Below are positions 32,130 through 40,245 of a stretch of DNA of 64,000 bases, piece after piece (within the stretch, counting starts at the first letter, position 1; every line of letters begins with the position of its first letter). The position numbers and the translations under genes are program-made. The notes below the pieces were generated by a model. That model had not been told where the DNA came from and searched no databases. It was given only the letters and a program-made list of their open reading frames with translations. Location of the stretch: NCBI GenBank assembly GCA_039192165.1, contig JBCCXD010000013.1:1-64000 (forward strand), given 5' to 3'. The DNA is from Dinoroseobacter sp039192165. GTDB lineage: Bacteria; Pseudomonadota; Alphaproteobacteria; Rhodobacterales; Rhodobacteraceae.

Positions 32130-33206
32130 ATGGCGCGGATCAGCGAACTTCATTACTCAAATGCCTATGCCAAAAAATCAGGCGTGGCGGAGTTTGCCGA
32201 GTTTGCGCTGTCTCCTGACGATGATCCGGCAGAATTTACCGCAAGCTTCTACGAACACACCGGCAAAGTTGGGCTTGAGGTTCGGCTGGATCATCCGGAT
32301 GTTCGGGTGAATTTTGACGAGGCATCCGGAGAGACAGTCTTTCAGATCTCGTCGGAGGATTTCCCCTTCTTGCTTACGGATCCCACCGGTGGGGGGACAA
32401 ATAATGCAGAAGCCGTTGCGTTGACCAACACAACCTCTGGCGATGTTGCGAGTTTTTTAGACATTGGCGGGGGCCATTCTGAAATCCTCGCCCAGGATGG
32501 TGCGGCCAAGGGCGCGGTATCGCTGAACGTGGCAACACCCACCAGCGCCAACAAGGCGACCTATTCGATCCAGTTTAACCAACCGAACCCGGACATTCCG
32601 GTTTTCGTCCCGCTGACCGAACGCAGCAGCGGGGAGACGCTGTGTTTTGCCAGCGGAACCAGGGTCGACACGGTCCATGGCCCTTGCGCGGTCGAGACAC
32701 TCAAGGTGGGTGATTGCGTCCTTACCCGCGATCATGGCTCCCGTCCCATCCGATGGCTTTACCGTCAATCCGTACGTGCACTGGGGGCTCTGGCGCCGAT
32801 TGAGTTTTCGGTCGGCTGGCAGGGGTTAGAGCGATCTTTGCGGGTCTCCCCTCAACACCGCGTATTGCTCAGCGGGTGGGAGCCGGAGCTTTTGTTCGGC
32901 ACGCCGGAGGTTCTGGTGCCTGCCTGCCATCTGGTGGACGGCGACCGGGTCTTCCGTCGCCCAGGAGGAATTGTCCTTTATCACCACATTCTGTTCGATA
33001 CACATGAGTTGATCCGCGCACATGGGCTTTGGACAGAGAGCTTTCATCCCGGCGCACAAAGCCTCGCAGCCTGTCACGCCGACACCCGAACCGAGCTTTT
33101 GACCCTTTTTCCGCATCTCGCCGACCCCGCAGTGCCCGGGTCCGCTACGGCGCGGACCGTGTTGCGCGGACCCGAAGCGCGGGTTTTGCAAGCCGCGCTC
33201 GGCTGA
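32130..33206 (+). CDS. Hint-domain (Hedgehog/intein) protein
   Basis: This 358-residue protein has a poorly conserved N-terminal part (residues 1-165, acidic, no recognised domain) and a C-terminal Hint_2-type domain from LCFASGTRVDTVHGPCAVETLKVGDCVLTRDHGSRPIRW (candidate nucleophile Cys172). It continues with SVGWQGLERSLRVSPQHRVLLSGWEPELLFG and LYHHILFDTHELIRAHGLWTESFHPG. Such proteins are abundant in Rhodobacteraceae, where they may autoprocess or be exported; experimental roles are few. It is a single gene between rplT and pheS with an AGAACGGAGGCGGAT site before its start. Confidence 0.82.
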   Translation: MARISELHYSNAYAKKSGVAEFAEFALSPDDDPAEFTASFYEHTGKVGLEVRLDHPDVRVNFDEASGETVFQISSEDFPFLLTDPTGGGTNNAEAVALTNTTSGDVASFLDIGGGHSEILAQDGAAKGAVSLNVATPTSANKATYSIQFNQPNPDIPVFVPLTERSSGETLCFASGTRVDTVHGPCAVETLKVGDCVLTRDHGSRPIRWLYRQSVRALGALAPIEFSVGWQGLERSLRVSPQHRVLLSGWEPELLFGTPEVLVPACHLVDGDRVFRRPGGIVLYHHILFDTHELIRAHGLWTESFHPGAQSLAACHADTRTELLTLFPHLADPAVPGSATARTVLRGPEARVLQAALG

Positions 33207-33265
33207 GCCTTGCAAAACCCGGACTGCGGAGCTACCCCTCGCCCCCGACAAGGCCGGAGGGCAGG

Positions 33266-34339
33266 ATGGACGATCTCAAGACCAAGTATCTCAGTGCAAT
33301 CGCTGAGGCCGCAGATCAGGAGGCGTTGGAATCCCTGCGCGTGGCTGCTGTTGGCAAGAAGGGCGAAGTCAGCCTGAAGATGCGCGAGCTCGGCAAAATG
33401 ACCCCGGAGGAGCGGCAGGTCGCTGGTCCGGCGCTGAATGCGCTGAAGGATGAGATCAATGCTGCCCTAGCAGCCAAGAAAGTGGCGCTGGATGATGCTG
33501 CACTTGACGCCCGGCTGCGTGATGAGTGGCTCGATGTAACCTTGCCGGGCCGGAACCGCCCACAGGGTACTTTGCATCCGGTCAGCCAGGTGTCTGAAGA
33601 GGTTTCAACGATCTTCGCGGACATGGGGTTTGCTGTCGCCGAAGGCCCTCGGATCGAAAGCGACTGGTACAACTTCGATGCGTTGAACATGCCCGGTCAC
33701 CATCCGGCCCGGGCAGAAATGGACACCTTCTATATGAAGCAGCCTGAAGGCGCGACCGGACGCCCGCCTGTCCTGCGCACGCACACGTCCCCGGTTCAGA
33801 TCCGCGCGATGCAGGCTCATGGTGCACCGCTGAGGGTAATCTGTCCCGGCGGGGTCTATCGGTCTGACTATGACCAGACCCATACACCGATGTTCCATCA
33901 GGTCGAGGGCCTCGCCATCGACAAAGACATTTCTATGGCCAATCTGAAATGGGTGCTGGAGGAATTCGTGAGCGCGTTCTTCGAGGTCGATCACGTGGAG
34001 CTGCGCTTTCGTGCGTCGCATTTTCCCTTCACCGAACCTTCGGCGGAAGTTGATATTCGCTGTTCCTGGGAAGGCGGTCAGCTGAAAGTCGGCGAAGGCG
34101 ACGACTGGCTGGAGATTCTCGGCTCCGGCATGGTGCATCCCAAAGTGCTGGAAGCGGGCGGCATAGATCCCACGAACTGGCAGGGCTTCGCGTTCGGGGT
34201 CGGGATCGACAGGATTGCGATGTTAAAATATGGGGTCCCGGATCTGCGCGCGTTTTTCGAGTCGGATCTGCGCTGGCTGCGCCACTATGGTTTCGTACCA
34301 CTGGATGTGCCGACGCTGGCCGGCGGGTTGAGCCGCTGA
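33266..34339 (+). CDS. pheS: Phenylalanine-tRNA ligase alpha subunit
   Basis: This 357-residue class II synthetase subunit has an N-terminal coiled-coil arm, LPGRNRPQGTLHPVSQV, the motif 2 area HTSPVQIRAMQAHGAPLRVICPGGVYRSDYDQTHTPMFHQVEGLAID, and motif 3 VHPKVLEAGGIDPTNWQGFAFGVGIDRIAML. It forms an alpha2-beta2 enzyme with PheT. ATG 33266 is used because it has GCCGGAGGGCAGG upstream and gives the normal length; the open frame upstream overlaps the Hint gene. Unusually, pheT is 1.3 kb downstream rather than adjacent. Confidence 0.97.
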   Translation: MDDLKTKYLSAIAEAADQEALESLRVAAVGKKGEVSLKMRELGKMTPEERQVAGPALNALKDEINAALAAKKVALDDAALDARLRDEWLDVTLPGRNRPQGTLHPVSQVSEEVSTIFADMGFAVAEGPRIESDWYNFDALNMPGHHPARAEMDTFYMKQPEGATGRPPVLRTHTSPVQIRAMQAHGAPLRVICPGGVYRSDYDQTHTPMFHQVEGLAIDKDISMANLKWVLEEFVSAFFEVDHVELRFRASHFPFTEPSAEVDIRCSWEGGQLKVGEGDDWLEILGSGMVHPKVLEAGGIDPTNWQGFAFGVGIDRIAMLKYGVPDLRAFFESDLRWLRHYGFVPLDVPTLAGGLSR

Positions 34340-34351
34340 TCTGAAGAAAGT

Positions 34352-34387
34352 GCGGGCGTCCGTTTGCTGGCTTGCTCGGACGCCCGC
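34352..34387. terminator. Bidirectional hairpin after pheS
   Basis: GCGGGCGTCCG (34352-34362) pairs perfectly with CGGACGCCCGC (34377-34387). It lies between pheS and the end of the first small antisense gene. T-rich tracts are short on both sides (ATTTG on one, ACTTTCTT on the other). It probably separates the two converging transcripts. Confidence 0.65.
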
Positions 34388-34397
34388 GATTTGCCCC

Positions 34398-34580
34398 TCA
34401 CTGCAGTTTTTGGCTGCTCAAGAACTGCGTGTCGGACAAACTTTCAAGCGCCTCTGCGCGCCTGTCCTGTTCCGTGGACAATGCAGAGACTGTCACAACC
34501 GCAGCCACCATCATTGCGACTGCAAACAGGTGCGAACTTCGTGCGGCGCCAGAGTCGTTTCCTAGAAAACGGTGTCTCAT
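34398..34580 (-). CDS. Small single-helix membrane protein (between pheS and pheT)
   Basis: This 60-residue protein has one predicted membrane helix (SHLFAVAMMVAAVVTVSALS) and a polar tail SLSDTQFLSSQKLQ. GGGGGA lies 8 bp before the ATG. I recognise no family. It is antisense to the pheS-pheT direction and is the last of three similar-sized minus-strand genes. Function unknown. Confidence 0.5.
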   Translation of the reverse strand: MRHRFLGNDSGAARSSHLFAVAMMVAAVVTVSALSTEQDRRAEALESLSDTQFLSSQKLQ

Positions 34581-34806
34581 TCCGGGTGTCCCCCAACCCT
34601 GTTATCTTTGTCCAGACAGGTGTGGGAGCTATCCACGGGCAGCCATGTCTGGTCCGAGATGCAGCGATAAGGCGCGTTTTAGCTTGGAATGTGGCAAAAC
34701 AGGGGCGAATTGTGGCGATATACTCAATTCTGTCGAGTACCGCCGATTGTTTTGCGGAAATTGAACGATTGTCGCTTGTTCGCGGGGCTTTCGGGCTTCT
34801 GTCGCG

Positions 34807-34989
34807 TCACTCGGAGAGAATCAAGGTCGGTGGTCCTGGTTCAATGTGCACAATGCTCACCGGAGATGTCTTCCGGCTTACCGCGTAGTCCGCCACCGCC
34901 GCTGCGACGACAACAAAGACCGCACCTGCCAGGATCATCTCGGCAAGGACGCTGCCATCGCTCTGCTGTGCCGATCGGGAAAGCCTCAT
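34807..34989 (-). CDS. Small single-helix membrane protein with CtrA-type upstream box
   Basis: This 60-residue protein has a polar start, one helix (VLAEMILAGAVFVVVAAAVADYAV) and a short tail SRKTSPVSIVHIEPGPPTLILSE. A good GGAGG site lies 6 bp before the ATG, and a TTAA-N7-TTAA box lies 40-54 bp upstream, which supports it as a real, possibly cell-cycle-controlled gene. The helix-with-Glu form (AEMIL) could suggest pilin-like secretion proteins, but the prepilin motif is not complete. Function unknown. Confidence 0.55.
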   Translation of the reverse strand: MRLSRSAQQSDGSVLAEMILAGAVFVVVAAAVADYAVSRKTSPVSIVHIEPGPPTLILSE

Positions 34990-35028
34990 ACCAAACCTCC
35001 GGACAGGGAAGGCCGTTTTGCCCCATTG

Positions 35029-35043
35029 TTAACCAATCATTAA
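35029..35043. promoter_or_regulatory. CtrA-type box TTAA-N7-TTAA
   Basis: TTAACCAATCATTAA fits the CtrA consensus TTAA-N7-TTAA exactly. It lies 40-54 bp upstream of the start of the small minus-strand gene at 34989. A perfect 10-bp inverted repeat, TCCGGACAGG (34998-35007) and CCTGTCCGGA (35054-35063), flanks it. Confidence 0.55.
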
Positions 35044-35133
35044 CACTGTGTTTCCTGTCCGGAAACTTGGGCAAAATTGTGGCGAAACAATGGGGGGAAG
35101 ATGGCCACGTGCGCAGCTTTCGGTGGAACGGAG

Positions 35134-35439
35134 TTACCTCGGCGGTCTTGCGAAGACGATGTTTCCGCGCTTGTGCATCGAGGCGCCACTGGATTTGCAA
35201 GAAATTTTGCGCATCGACCCGAATCCCGATCCCGCCTTGCAACGGCTCGCCTTTTCACCGATCAGATCGATCCGGATTACAGATGCGCGGTCCGACTTTC
35301 TGACCGACAACGCATCTGCGCTCAGAATCGTATCTCCAAGTGACGGCGCGGATTTCATGACATATCCGGAGCCGATCACGCCAAGCAGCATTATGCCGGA
35401 AAGCAGAGCTGGGAAAATGATAAAGCGCGACTGGCCCAT
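35134..35439 (-). CDS. Small exported or membrane-anchored protein, unknown
   Basis: This 101-residue protein begins MGQSRFIIFPALLSGIMLLGVIGSGY, a helix that could be a signal anchor. The rest is basic (KSDRASVIRIDLIGEKASRCKAG and a RPPR tail) and has two cysteines in non-motif positions. AAGAG lies before the ATG. I recognise no family. It is the first of three minus-strand small genes in the pheS-pheT gap. A plus-strand frame of 151 residues covers the same DNA but shows no family features and no ribosome site. Confidence 0.4.
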   Translation of the reverse strand: MGQSRFIIFPALLSGIMLLGVIGSGYVMKSAPSLGDTILSADALSVRKSDRASVIRIDLIGEKASRCKAGSGFGSMRKISCKSSGASMHKRGNIVFARPPR

Positions 35440-35630
35440 GGGTCTCTTGGTTGTGACAAACGGAGTGTTTCGGGAAGAAAAGCTAGCCCATCAATTCGGC
35501 TAAAATTTGAGGCAAAAGAGGTCATAGCGCGCCAATCTTGTCCCAATCCAGCCATGTCAAGCGCCCCCTTTAACCGGGGCGCACCTTCCGTTAAGACGCG
35601 CGGGACACCGCTCGCAATGGATTTACCCCG

Positions 35631-38030
35631 ATGAAATTCACCCTTTCCTGGCTGAAAGCGCACCTCGACACCGACGCATCTTTGGATGATCTTCTTTATG
35701 CGCTCACCGACCTCGGGCTCGAGGTCGAAAGCGTGCAGAACCCCGCGGAAAAGCTTAAGGAATTCGTTGTTGGAAAAGTGGTGCGCGCTGAGAAGCACCC
35801 CGAAGCAGATCGGCTGAAGGTCTGCCAGGTGGATTACGGCGAAGGGCCGGCTCAGATCATTTGCGGGGCGCCGAATGCGCGTGAGGGGATCACAGTCGTT
35901 GTGGCGCGGCCGGGAGTTTACGTGCCGGGCATCGACACGACCATTGGCGTGGGCAAAATCAGGGGTATCGAGAGTCACGGAATGATGGCTTCCGAGCGGG
36001 AACTGGAGCTGTCCGACGAACATACGGGCATCATCGAGCTGCCTGGCGGCGATATAGGGCAGTCTTTCCCAGATTGGCTCGCGGCTCATGAGCCGGCCAA
36101 AATCGACCCGGTCATCGAGATCGCTATCACTCCGAACCGCCCCGACGCGCTCGGTGTGCGCGGGATTGCCCGAGACCTTGCCGCGCGTGGGCTGGGTACC
36201 ATGATCCCGCGCGACTGCGCACCCGTTGCCGGTACTTTCCCGTGTCCGGTATCTGTAACAATCGATGAGGATACGCTTGACGTTGCGCCGGTCTTCTATG
36301 GCCGTGTTATCCGGGGCGTGAAAAACGGGCCGAGCCCGGAATGGTTGCAGGATCTCCTGCGCGCGATCGGATTGCGCCCGATCTCGTTTCTCGTGGATGT
36401 GACAAACTATTTTACCTATGATCGCAACCGCCCGTTGCATGTATTCGATGCTGACAAGATCGCTGGCAACGCCTTGCGTCTTTATCGCGCCAAGGGAGGC
36501 GAGACACTCGTCGGTCTGGACGAAAAAGACTACACGTTCGGCAAAGGCATGGTCATCATCGGCGACGATAACGGTCCCGAAAGCATCGCCGGTGTGATGG
36601 GGGGACTGGCCTCCGGCGTGACGGAAGACACCACGAACGTCTTCGTCGAAGCGGCGTATTTTGATCCGGTGCGCACTGCATACACCGGTCGTGCACTACG
36701 GATTAATTCTGACGCCCGGTACCGGTTTGAACGCGGGATCGATCCAAACTGGACACCCGAGGGTCTGGAGCACGCCACCCGGATGATCCTCGAAAATGCG
36801 GGTGGCGCCCCCTCGGATGTGGTTGTCGCCGGTGAAATCCCGGATGTGGCGCGGGCCTACAAACTCGACACCGACCGTGTGCAGAGCCTTGTCGGGATGA
36901 CCATCCCGGCGGAAGAACAGCGCGCCACCCTGGAAGCGCTGGGCTTTACGCTCGAAGGTGATATGGCGCATGTCCCCAGTTGGCGCCCCGATGTGCTGGG
37001 CGAGGCAGATCTGGTTGAGGAGGTCGCTCGGATTGCTTCACTGACCAAGCTGAAGGGCACGGCCTTACCGCGCCCGTCTGCCGGGGTGCCCAAACCGGTG
37101 CAGACGCTGCAGCAGCGCCGCCAAGCCATGGCACGCAGGACGTCGGCTGCGCTTGGCTACAACGAATGCGTCACCTATTCCTTCATTGACCAGGAGGCTG
37201 CGGCCCTCTTCGGCGGTGGTACAGACGCCACCGCCCTCGAAAACCCGATCAGCTCCGAAATGAGCCATATGCGGCCGGCGCTTCTGCCAGGGCTGATGCG
37301 GGCCGCGGCGCGCAATCAGGCGCGTGGGTTTCTCGATCTGTCTCTCTTTGAGGTCGGACCCGCATTCCAGGGGGGCGAACCGGAAGAGCAGGTGACCGAG
37401 GTGGCCGGCTTGCTGGTGGGTCGCACCGGCCCCAAAGACGTGCATGGCGCCTCACGGCCTGTGGATGTTTTTGACGTCAAAGCGGATGCAGAGGCTGTGC
37501 TGAATGCAATCGGGGCGCCGGCCAAGGTCCAGATCCTCCGTGGTGGCTCGGGATGGTGGCATCCTGGAAGACATGGCCAGATTTGTCTGGGCCCGAAGAA
37601 GGTTCTTGGCGTGTTTGGAGAACTCCATCCGAAGGTCGTGTCGGCGATGGACCTGAAGGGTCCGGTCCTTGCATTCACACTTTGGCCTGAAGAAATCCCG
37701 GCGCCGCGCAAATCGTCTGCGACGCGTCCGGCGCTCACTTTGCGCGATCTGCAGCCCGTCGAGCGCGATTTCGCGTTTGTGGTGGATGCAGAGGTCGAGG
37801 CGCTGGCACTGGCCAATGCCGCGGCAGGGGCCGATAAGGGATTGATCACCGATGTGCGTGTGTTCGACGAGTTTATTGGCGGGGCGCTGGGTGACGGGAA
37901 GAAGTCGCTCGCGATCACCGTGCGCCTGCAGCCCACGGACAAGACCCTGACCGAACAGGAGATTGAAGCGGTTGCCGCAAAGATCGTCGCTAAGGTTGAA
38001 AAGGCGACCGGCGGGGCCTTGCGGAGCTGA
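35631..38030 (+). CDS. pheT: Phenylalanine-tRNA ligase beta subunit
   Basis: This 799-residue protein is full length. It has the N-terminal tRNA-binding OB-fold (EFVVGKVVRAEKHPEADRLKVCQVDYG), B3/B4 editing region (AITPNRPDALGVRGIARDLAA), B5, the catalytic-like core, and the C-terminal FDX-ACB anticodon-binding domain (PVERDFAFVVDAEVEAL, LQPTDKTLTEQEIEAVAAKIV). It is encoded separately from pheS by 1.3 kb that carry three antisense genes. ATG 35631 begins MKFTLSWLKAHLDTDASLDDLL, the usual start. Confidence 0.98.
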   Translation: MKFTLSWLKAHLDTDASLDDLLYALTDLGLEVESVQNPAEKLKEFVVGKVVRAEKHPEADRLKVCQVDYGEGPAQIICGAPNAREGITVVVARPGVYVPGIDTTIGVGKIRGIESHGMMASERELELSDEHTGIIELPGGDIGQSFPDWLAAHEPAKIDPVIEIAITPNRPDALGVRGIARDLAARGLGTMIPRDCAPVAGTFPCPVSVTIDEDTLDVAPVFYGRVIRGVKNGPSPEWLQDLLRAIGLRPISFLVDVTNYFTYDRNRPLHVFDADKIAGNALRLYRAKGGETLVGLDEKDYTFGKGMVIIGDDNGPESIAGVMGGLASGVTEDTTNVFVEAAYFDPVRTAYTGRALRINSDARYRFERGIDPNWTPEGLEHATRMILENAGGAPSDVVVAGEIPDVARAYKLDTDRVQSLVGMTIPAEEQRATLEALGFTLEGDMAHVPSWRPDVLGEADLVEEVARIASLTKLKGTALPRPSAGVPKPVQTLQQRRQAMARRTSAALGYNECVTYSFIDQEAAALFGGGTDATALENPISSEMSHMRPALLPGLMRAAARNQARGFLDLSLFEVGPAFQGGEPEEQVTEVAGLLVGRTGPKDVHGASRPVDVFDVKADAEAVLNAIGAPAKVQILRGGSGWWHPGRHGQICLGPKKVLGVFGELHPKVVSAMDLKGPVLAFTLWPEEIPAPRKSSATRPALTLRDLQPVERDFAFVVDAEVEALALANAAAGADKGLITDVRVFDEFIGGALGDGKKSLAITVRLQPTDKTLTEQEIEAVAAKIVAKVEKATGGALRS

Positions 38031-38062
38031 GAATGCGTTTACAGGGCCGCCGGGGCTTAAGG

Positions 38063-38100
38063 CCGTCGGTTTGCTTTTGCCTCCGACGGGGATATTTTTT
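38063..38100 (+). terminator. pheT terminator with REP-like sequence
   Basis: CCGTCGG (38063-38069) pairs with CCGACGG (38083-38089) over a 13-base loop, and a six-T run ends at 38100. The right half reads GCCTCCGACGGGGATATTTT, close to a sequence that I recall as repeated many times in Rhodobacteraceae genomes (CTCCGGCGGGGATATTT). Confidence 0.7.
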
Positions 38101-38149
38101 GACTTGAATTGGGGACAAGGGGCCCTTTTGACAGCGAGGGAGAGGGTGA

Positions 38150-38620
38150 ATGGCTTTGCAAGTGTATTTGTCGGGTGAGATCCACACCGATTGGCGGGAA
38201 CAAATCATCGACGGCGCCCGGGGGTTGGATGTCGCCTTCTCAGCGCCCGTAACCGATCATGCGGCTTCCGATGACTGCGGCGTTGCGATCCTCGGGGCGG
38301 AGCCAAGTAAGTACTGGCACGATCACAAGGGTGCGATGGTCAACGCGATCCGGACCCGAAAGGGTATAGAAGATGCCGACATCGTGGTGGTGCGCTTCGG
38401 AGAGAAATACAAGCAATGGAACGCAGCCTTTGACGCAGGATATGCCGCCGCCCTCGGCAAATCGATCATCGTTCTCAATCCAACCGAGCATCAGCATGCG
38501 TTGAAAGAAGTGCACGCCGCGGCACTGGCAGTTGCCGAGCAACCTGCGCAGGTCGTCGAGGTTTTGCGGTATGTTCTGACGGGCACGCTACCCGCAGGCA
38601 AGGCCGCGGCCGCGGAGTGA
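38150..38620 (+). CDS. YtoQ family protein
   Basis: This 156-residue protein fits the YtoQ family: LQVYLSGEIHTDWREQII at the start, DDCGVAILGAEPSKYWHDHKGAMVNAIRTRKGIEDADIVVVRFGEKYKQWNAAFDAGYAAALGKSIIVL in the centre. That block resembles nucleoside 2-deoxyribosyltransferase-like folds. The biochemical role is unknown. The start follows GGGAGAGGGTGA. It abuts the convergent nadX gene: the two stops touch at 38620/38621. Confidence 0.88.
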   Translation: MALQVYLSGEIHTDWREQIIDGARGLDVAFSAPVTDHAASDDCGVAILGAEPSKYWHDHKGAMVNAIRTRKGIEDADIVVVRFGEKYKQWNAAFDAGYAAALGKSIIVLNPTEHQHALKEVHAAALAVAEQPAQVVEVLRYVLTGTLPAGKAAAAE

Positions 38621-39385
38621 TCAGATCACAAAACTGTCTGTGCGATTTCTGATTGCGCGGACAAGACTGAGTGCGGTCGTGGCCGATGTGCCGGGATTGT
38701 GCGGATCCGGTAGGGCGGTGACTTCGAAGCTGACCTCTGCGCCGCGTGCGTGCACCTGATAGGCGTGACTGTTTCCCTGCACGGCAGGGTTTGCAACAAG
38801 GCGCGCGCGTGTCCGATCGAATCCAGCACCTGCGAGGGCGAGGGTCGCCGCCACATTCGCGTTTTTGGGAAACCGCAGGGCCGCTTGCCGCGCGGTCCCG
38901 TCAAAAAGCACCTCTGGTCCGGTCAGAGCGGACAGGTTGCAGTTTTCGGCCGCCGGACTGTTTGCCCAGGCCGCCGGAGGCTTTGTGCCAGTGTACGTCA
39001 CTTGCGCGATGTCGGACTTTTCAAGCGACGCCAGCAGATCTATTCCGCCGATGGCGCCTGCCGGGACCAGCAATTGCGCGTCCCCGCGTGGCGCGGCGCG
39101 CATTTGCGCCTCGGTTTCAGGGTCTGCCAGTGCTCCGACCGATGCGAGGAGCACAGAAAACCCCTCCATCAGGAGTCCGGGTGCCATCGCGCGGGCGGCG
39201 TCCTGTCCTGCGGCCTCGACCACCAGATCGGGAGCAAACCCGCGCACGGCGTCAAGTGACGCGAGCGCGATTGCGTGATTGGGCAGGGGGCGCGGAGTTC
39301 GCGTCAGCACGCCGATCTGCGCTGCGGGCAAGGCGCGCGCGACCGCCTGCCCGATAGCCCCGAAGCCGATGAGAACAAGCCTCAT
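38621..39385 (-). CDS. nadX: L-aspartate dehydrogenase
   Basis: This 254-residue protein has the N-terminal Rossmann motif LIGFGAIGQAVARAL and the family blocks VEAAGQDA, LLVPAGAIGGIDLLASL, VTYTGTKPPAAW and RFPKNANVAATLALAGAGFDRTRARLVANP. It oxidises aspartate to iminoaspartate for NAD synthesis or works in aspartate turnover. The ATG overlaps the stop of the glutathione transferase gene (ATGA), so the two are co-translated. nadA and nadC are not nearby. Confidence 0.87.
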   Translation of the reverse strand: MRLVLIGFGAIGQAVARALPAAQIGVLTRTPRPLPNHAIALASLDAVRGFAPDLVVEAAGQDAARAMAPGLLMEGFSVLLASVGALADPETEAQMRAAPRGDAQLLVPAGAIGGIDLLASLEKSDIAQVTYTGTKPPAAWANSPAAENCNLSALTGPEVLFDGTARQAALRFPKNANVAATLALAGAGFDRTRARLVANPAVQGNSHAYQVHARGAEVSFEVTALPDPHNPGTSATTALSLVRAIRNRTDSFVI

Positions 39386-40083
39386 CCCTCACGAGGGGGT
39401 GTGACGAGGCCGGTCTGAACGGCCGGGCGCTCCAGGAAACGCTCAAGGTAAGCGGCTGTGTTCGGGTGGGCGTCCCAGCCGACCAGGTCGCGCGCGCCGT
39501 AATACTCCAATCCGCGCAGCCATGGGCAGATGGCAATGTCGGCGATGGAATAGTCGCCTGCAATCCAATCCTTGCTGTCGAGTTGACCTTCGAGAACAGC
39601 AAGCAGGCGCTTTGCTTCGGTGATGTAGCGCTCGCGCGGCCGCGGATCTTCGACTTGGGAACCGGCAAACTTCACGAAAAAGCCCAGCTGTCCGAACATC
39701 GGGCCCAGCCCTCCCATCTGGAACATAAGCCACTGCGTTATGTGCGCTTTGTCAGATGCGGTTTGGCCGATCAGCTTGCCGGTCTTCTCGGCCAGATAGA
39801 GCAGGATCGCGCCGCTTTCAAAAAGCGCGAGTGGTTTGCCGTCCGGCCCGTCCGGATCTATGATTGCCGGGATCTTGTTGTTCGGGTTCAGAGACAGAAA
39901 CTCAGGGCTTTTTACGTCGGCATCCGCAAGGGTCACTCGGTGCACTTCGTAGGGCAGCCCGATCTCTTCCAATGCGATGGAAACCTTCACGCCGTTGGGC
40001 GTTGGAAAGGAATACAACTGCAAGAGACTTGGATTTTTTGCTGGCCAGCGCGCGGTGATGGGGTGGTCGGACATGTCAAGCAT
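39382..40083 (-). CDS. Glutathione S-transferase family protein (Ure2p/nu-like)
   Basis: This 233-residue protein has a thioredoxin-fold start LLQLYSFPTPNGVKVSIALEEIGLPYEVHRV, the cis-Pro segment NPNNKIPAIIDPDG, and ESGAILLYLAEKTG for glutathione binding. The helical C-domain ends IAGDYSIADIAICPWLRG. The TPNG motif is typical of Ure2p/YghU-type (nu class) enzymes that bind two glutathiones and reduce peroxides. AGGAG lies 8 bp before ATG 40083; a second ATG is three codons in. It is the first gene of a pair with nadX. Confidence 0.9.
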   Translation of the reverse strand: MLDMSDHPITARWPAKNPSLLQLYSFPTPNGVKVSIALEEIGLPYEVHRVTLADADVKSPEFLSLNPNNKIPAIIDPDGPDGKPLALFESGAILLYLAEKTGKLIGQTASDKAHITQWLMFQMGGLGPMFGQLGFFVKFAGSQVEDPRPRERYITEAKRLLAVLEGQLDSKDWIAGDYSIADIAICPWLRGLEYYGARDLVGWDAHPNTAAYLERFLERPAVQTGLVTPPREG

Positions 40084-40245
40084 GCGGTATCTCCTGTTCT
40101 TTGCCGCCAGAATAGCGGTCCTGACCGGCGCAAACAGGCCGATTTATGCACAGTCATTGCGCAGGCTGCGAACAGCGCGCAAGCGGGCTTTTCGTAGAGA
40201 TCAAATTCTGTAGGGTCGGGGGCGAGTCTATTTGAGGGATCCCCC

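Noticed and set aside
34709..35085. Direct repeat ATTGTGGCGA (34709-34718 and 35076-35085) upstream of two small genes
   Set aside because: A 10-bp repeat is expected by chance in a 1.3-kb stretch, and its distance to the two starts differs (about 130 and 90 bp).
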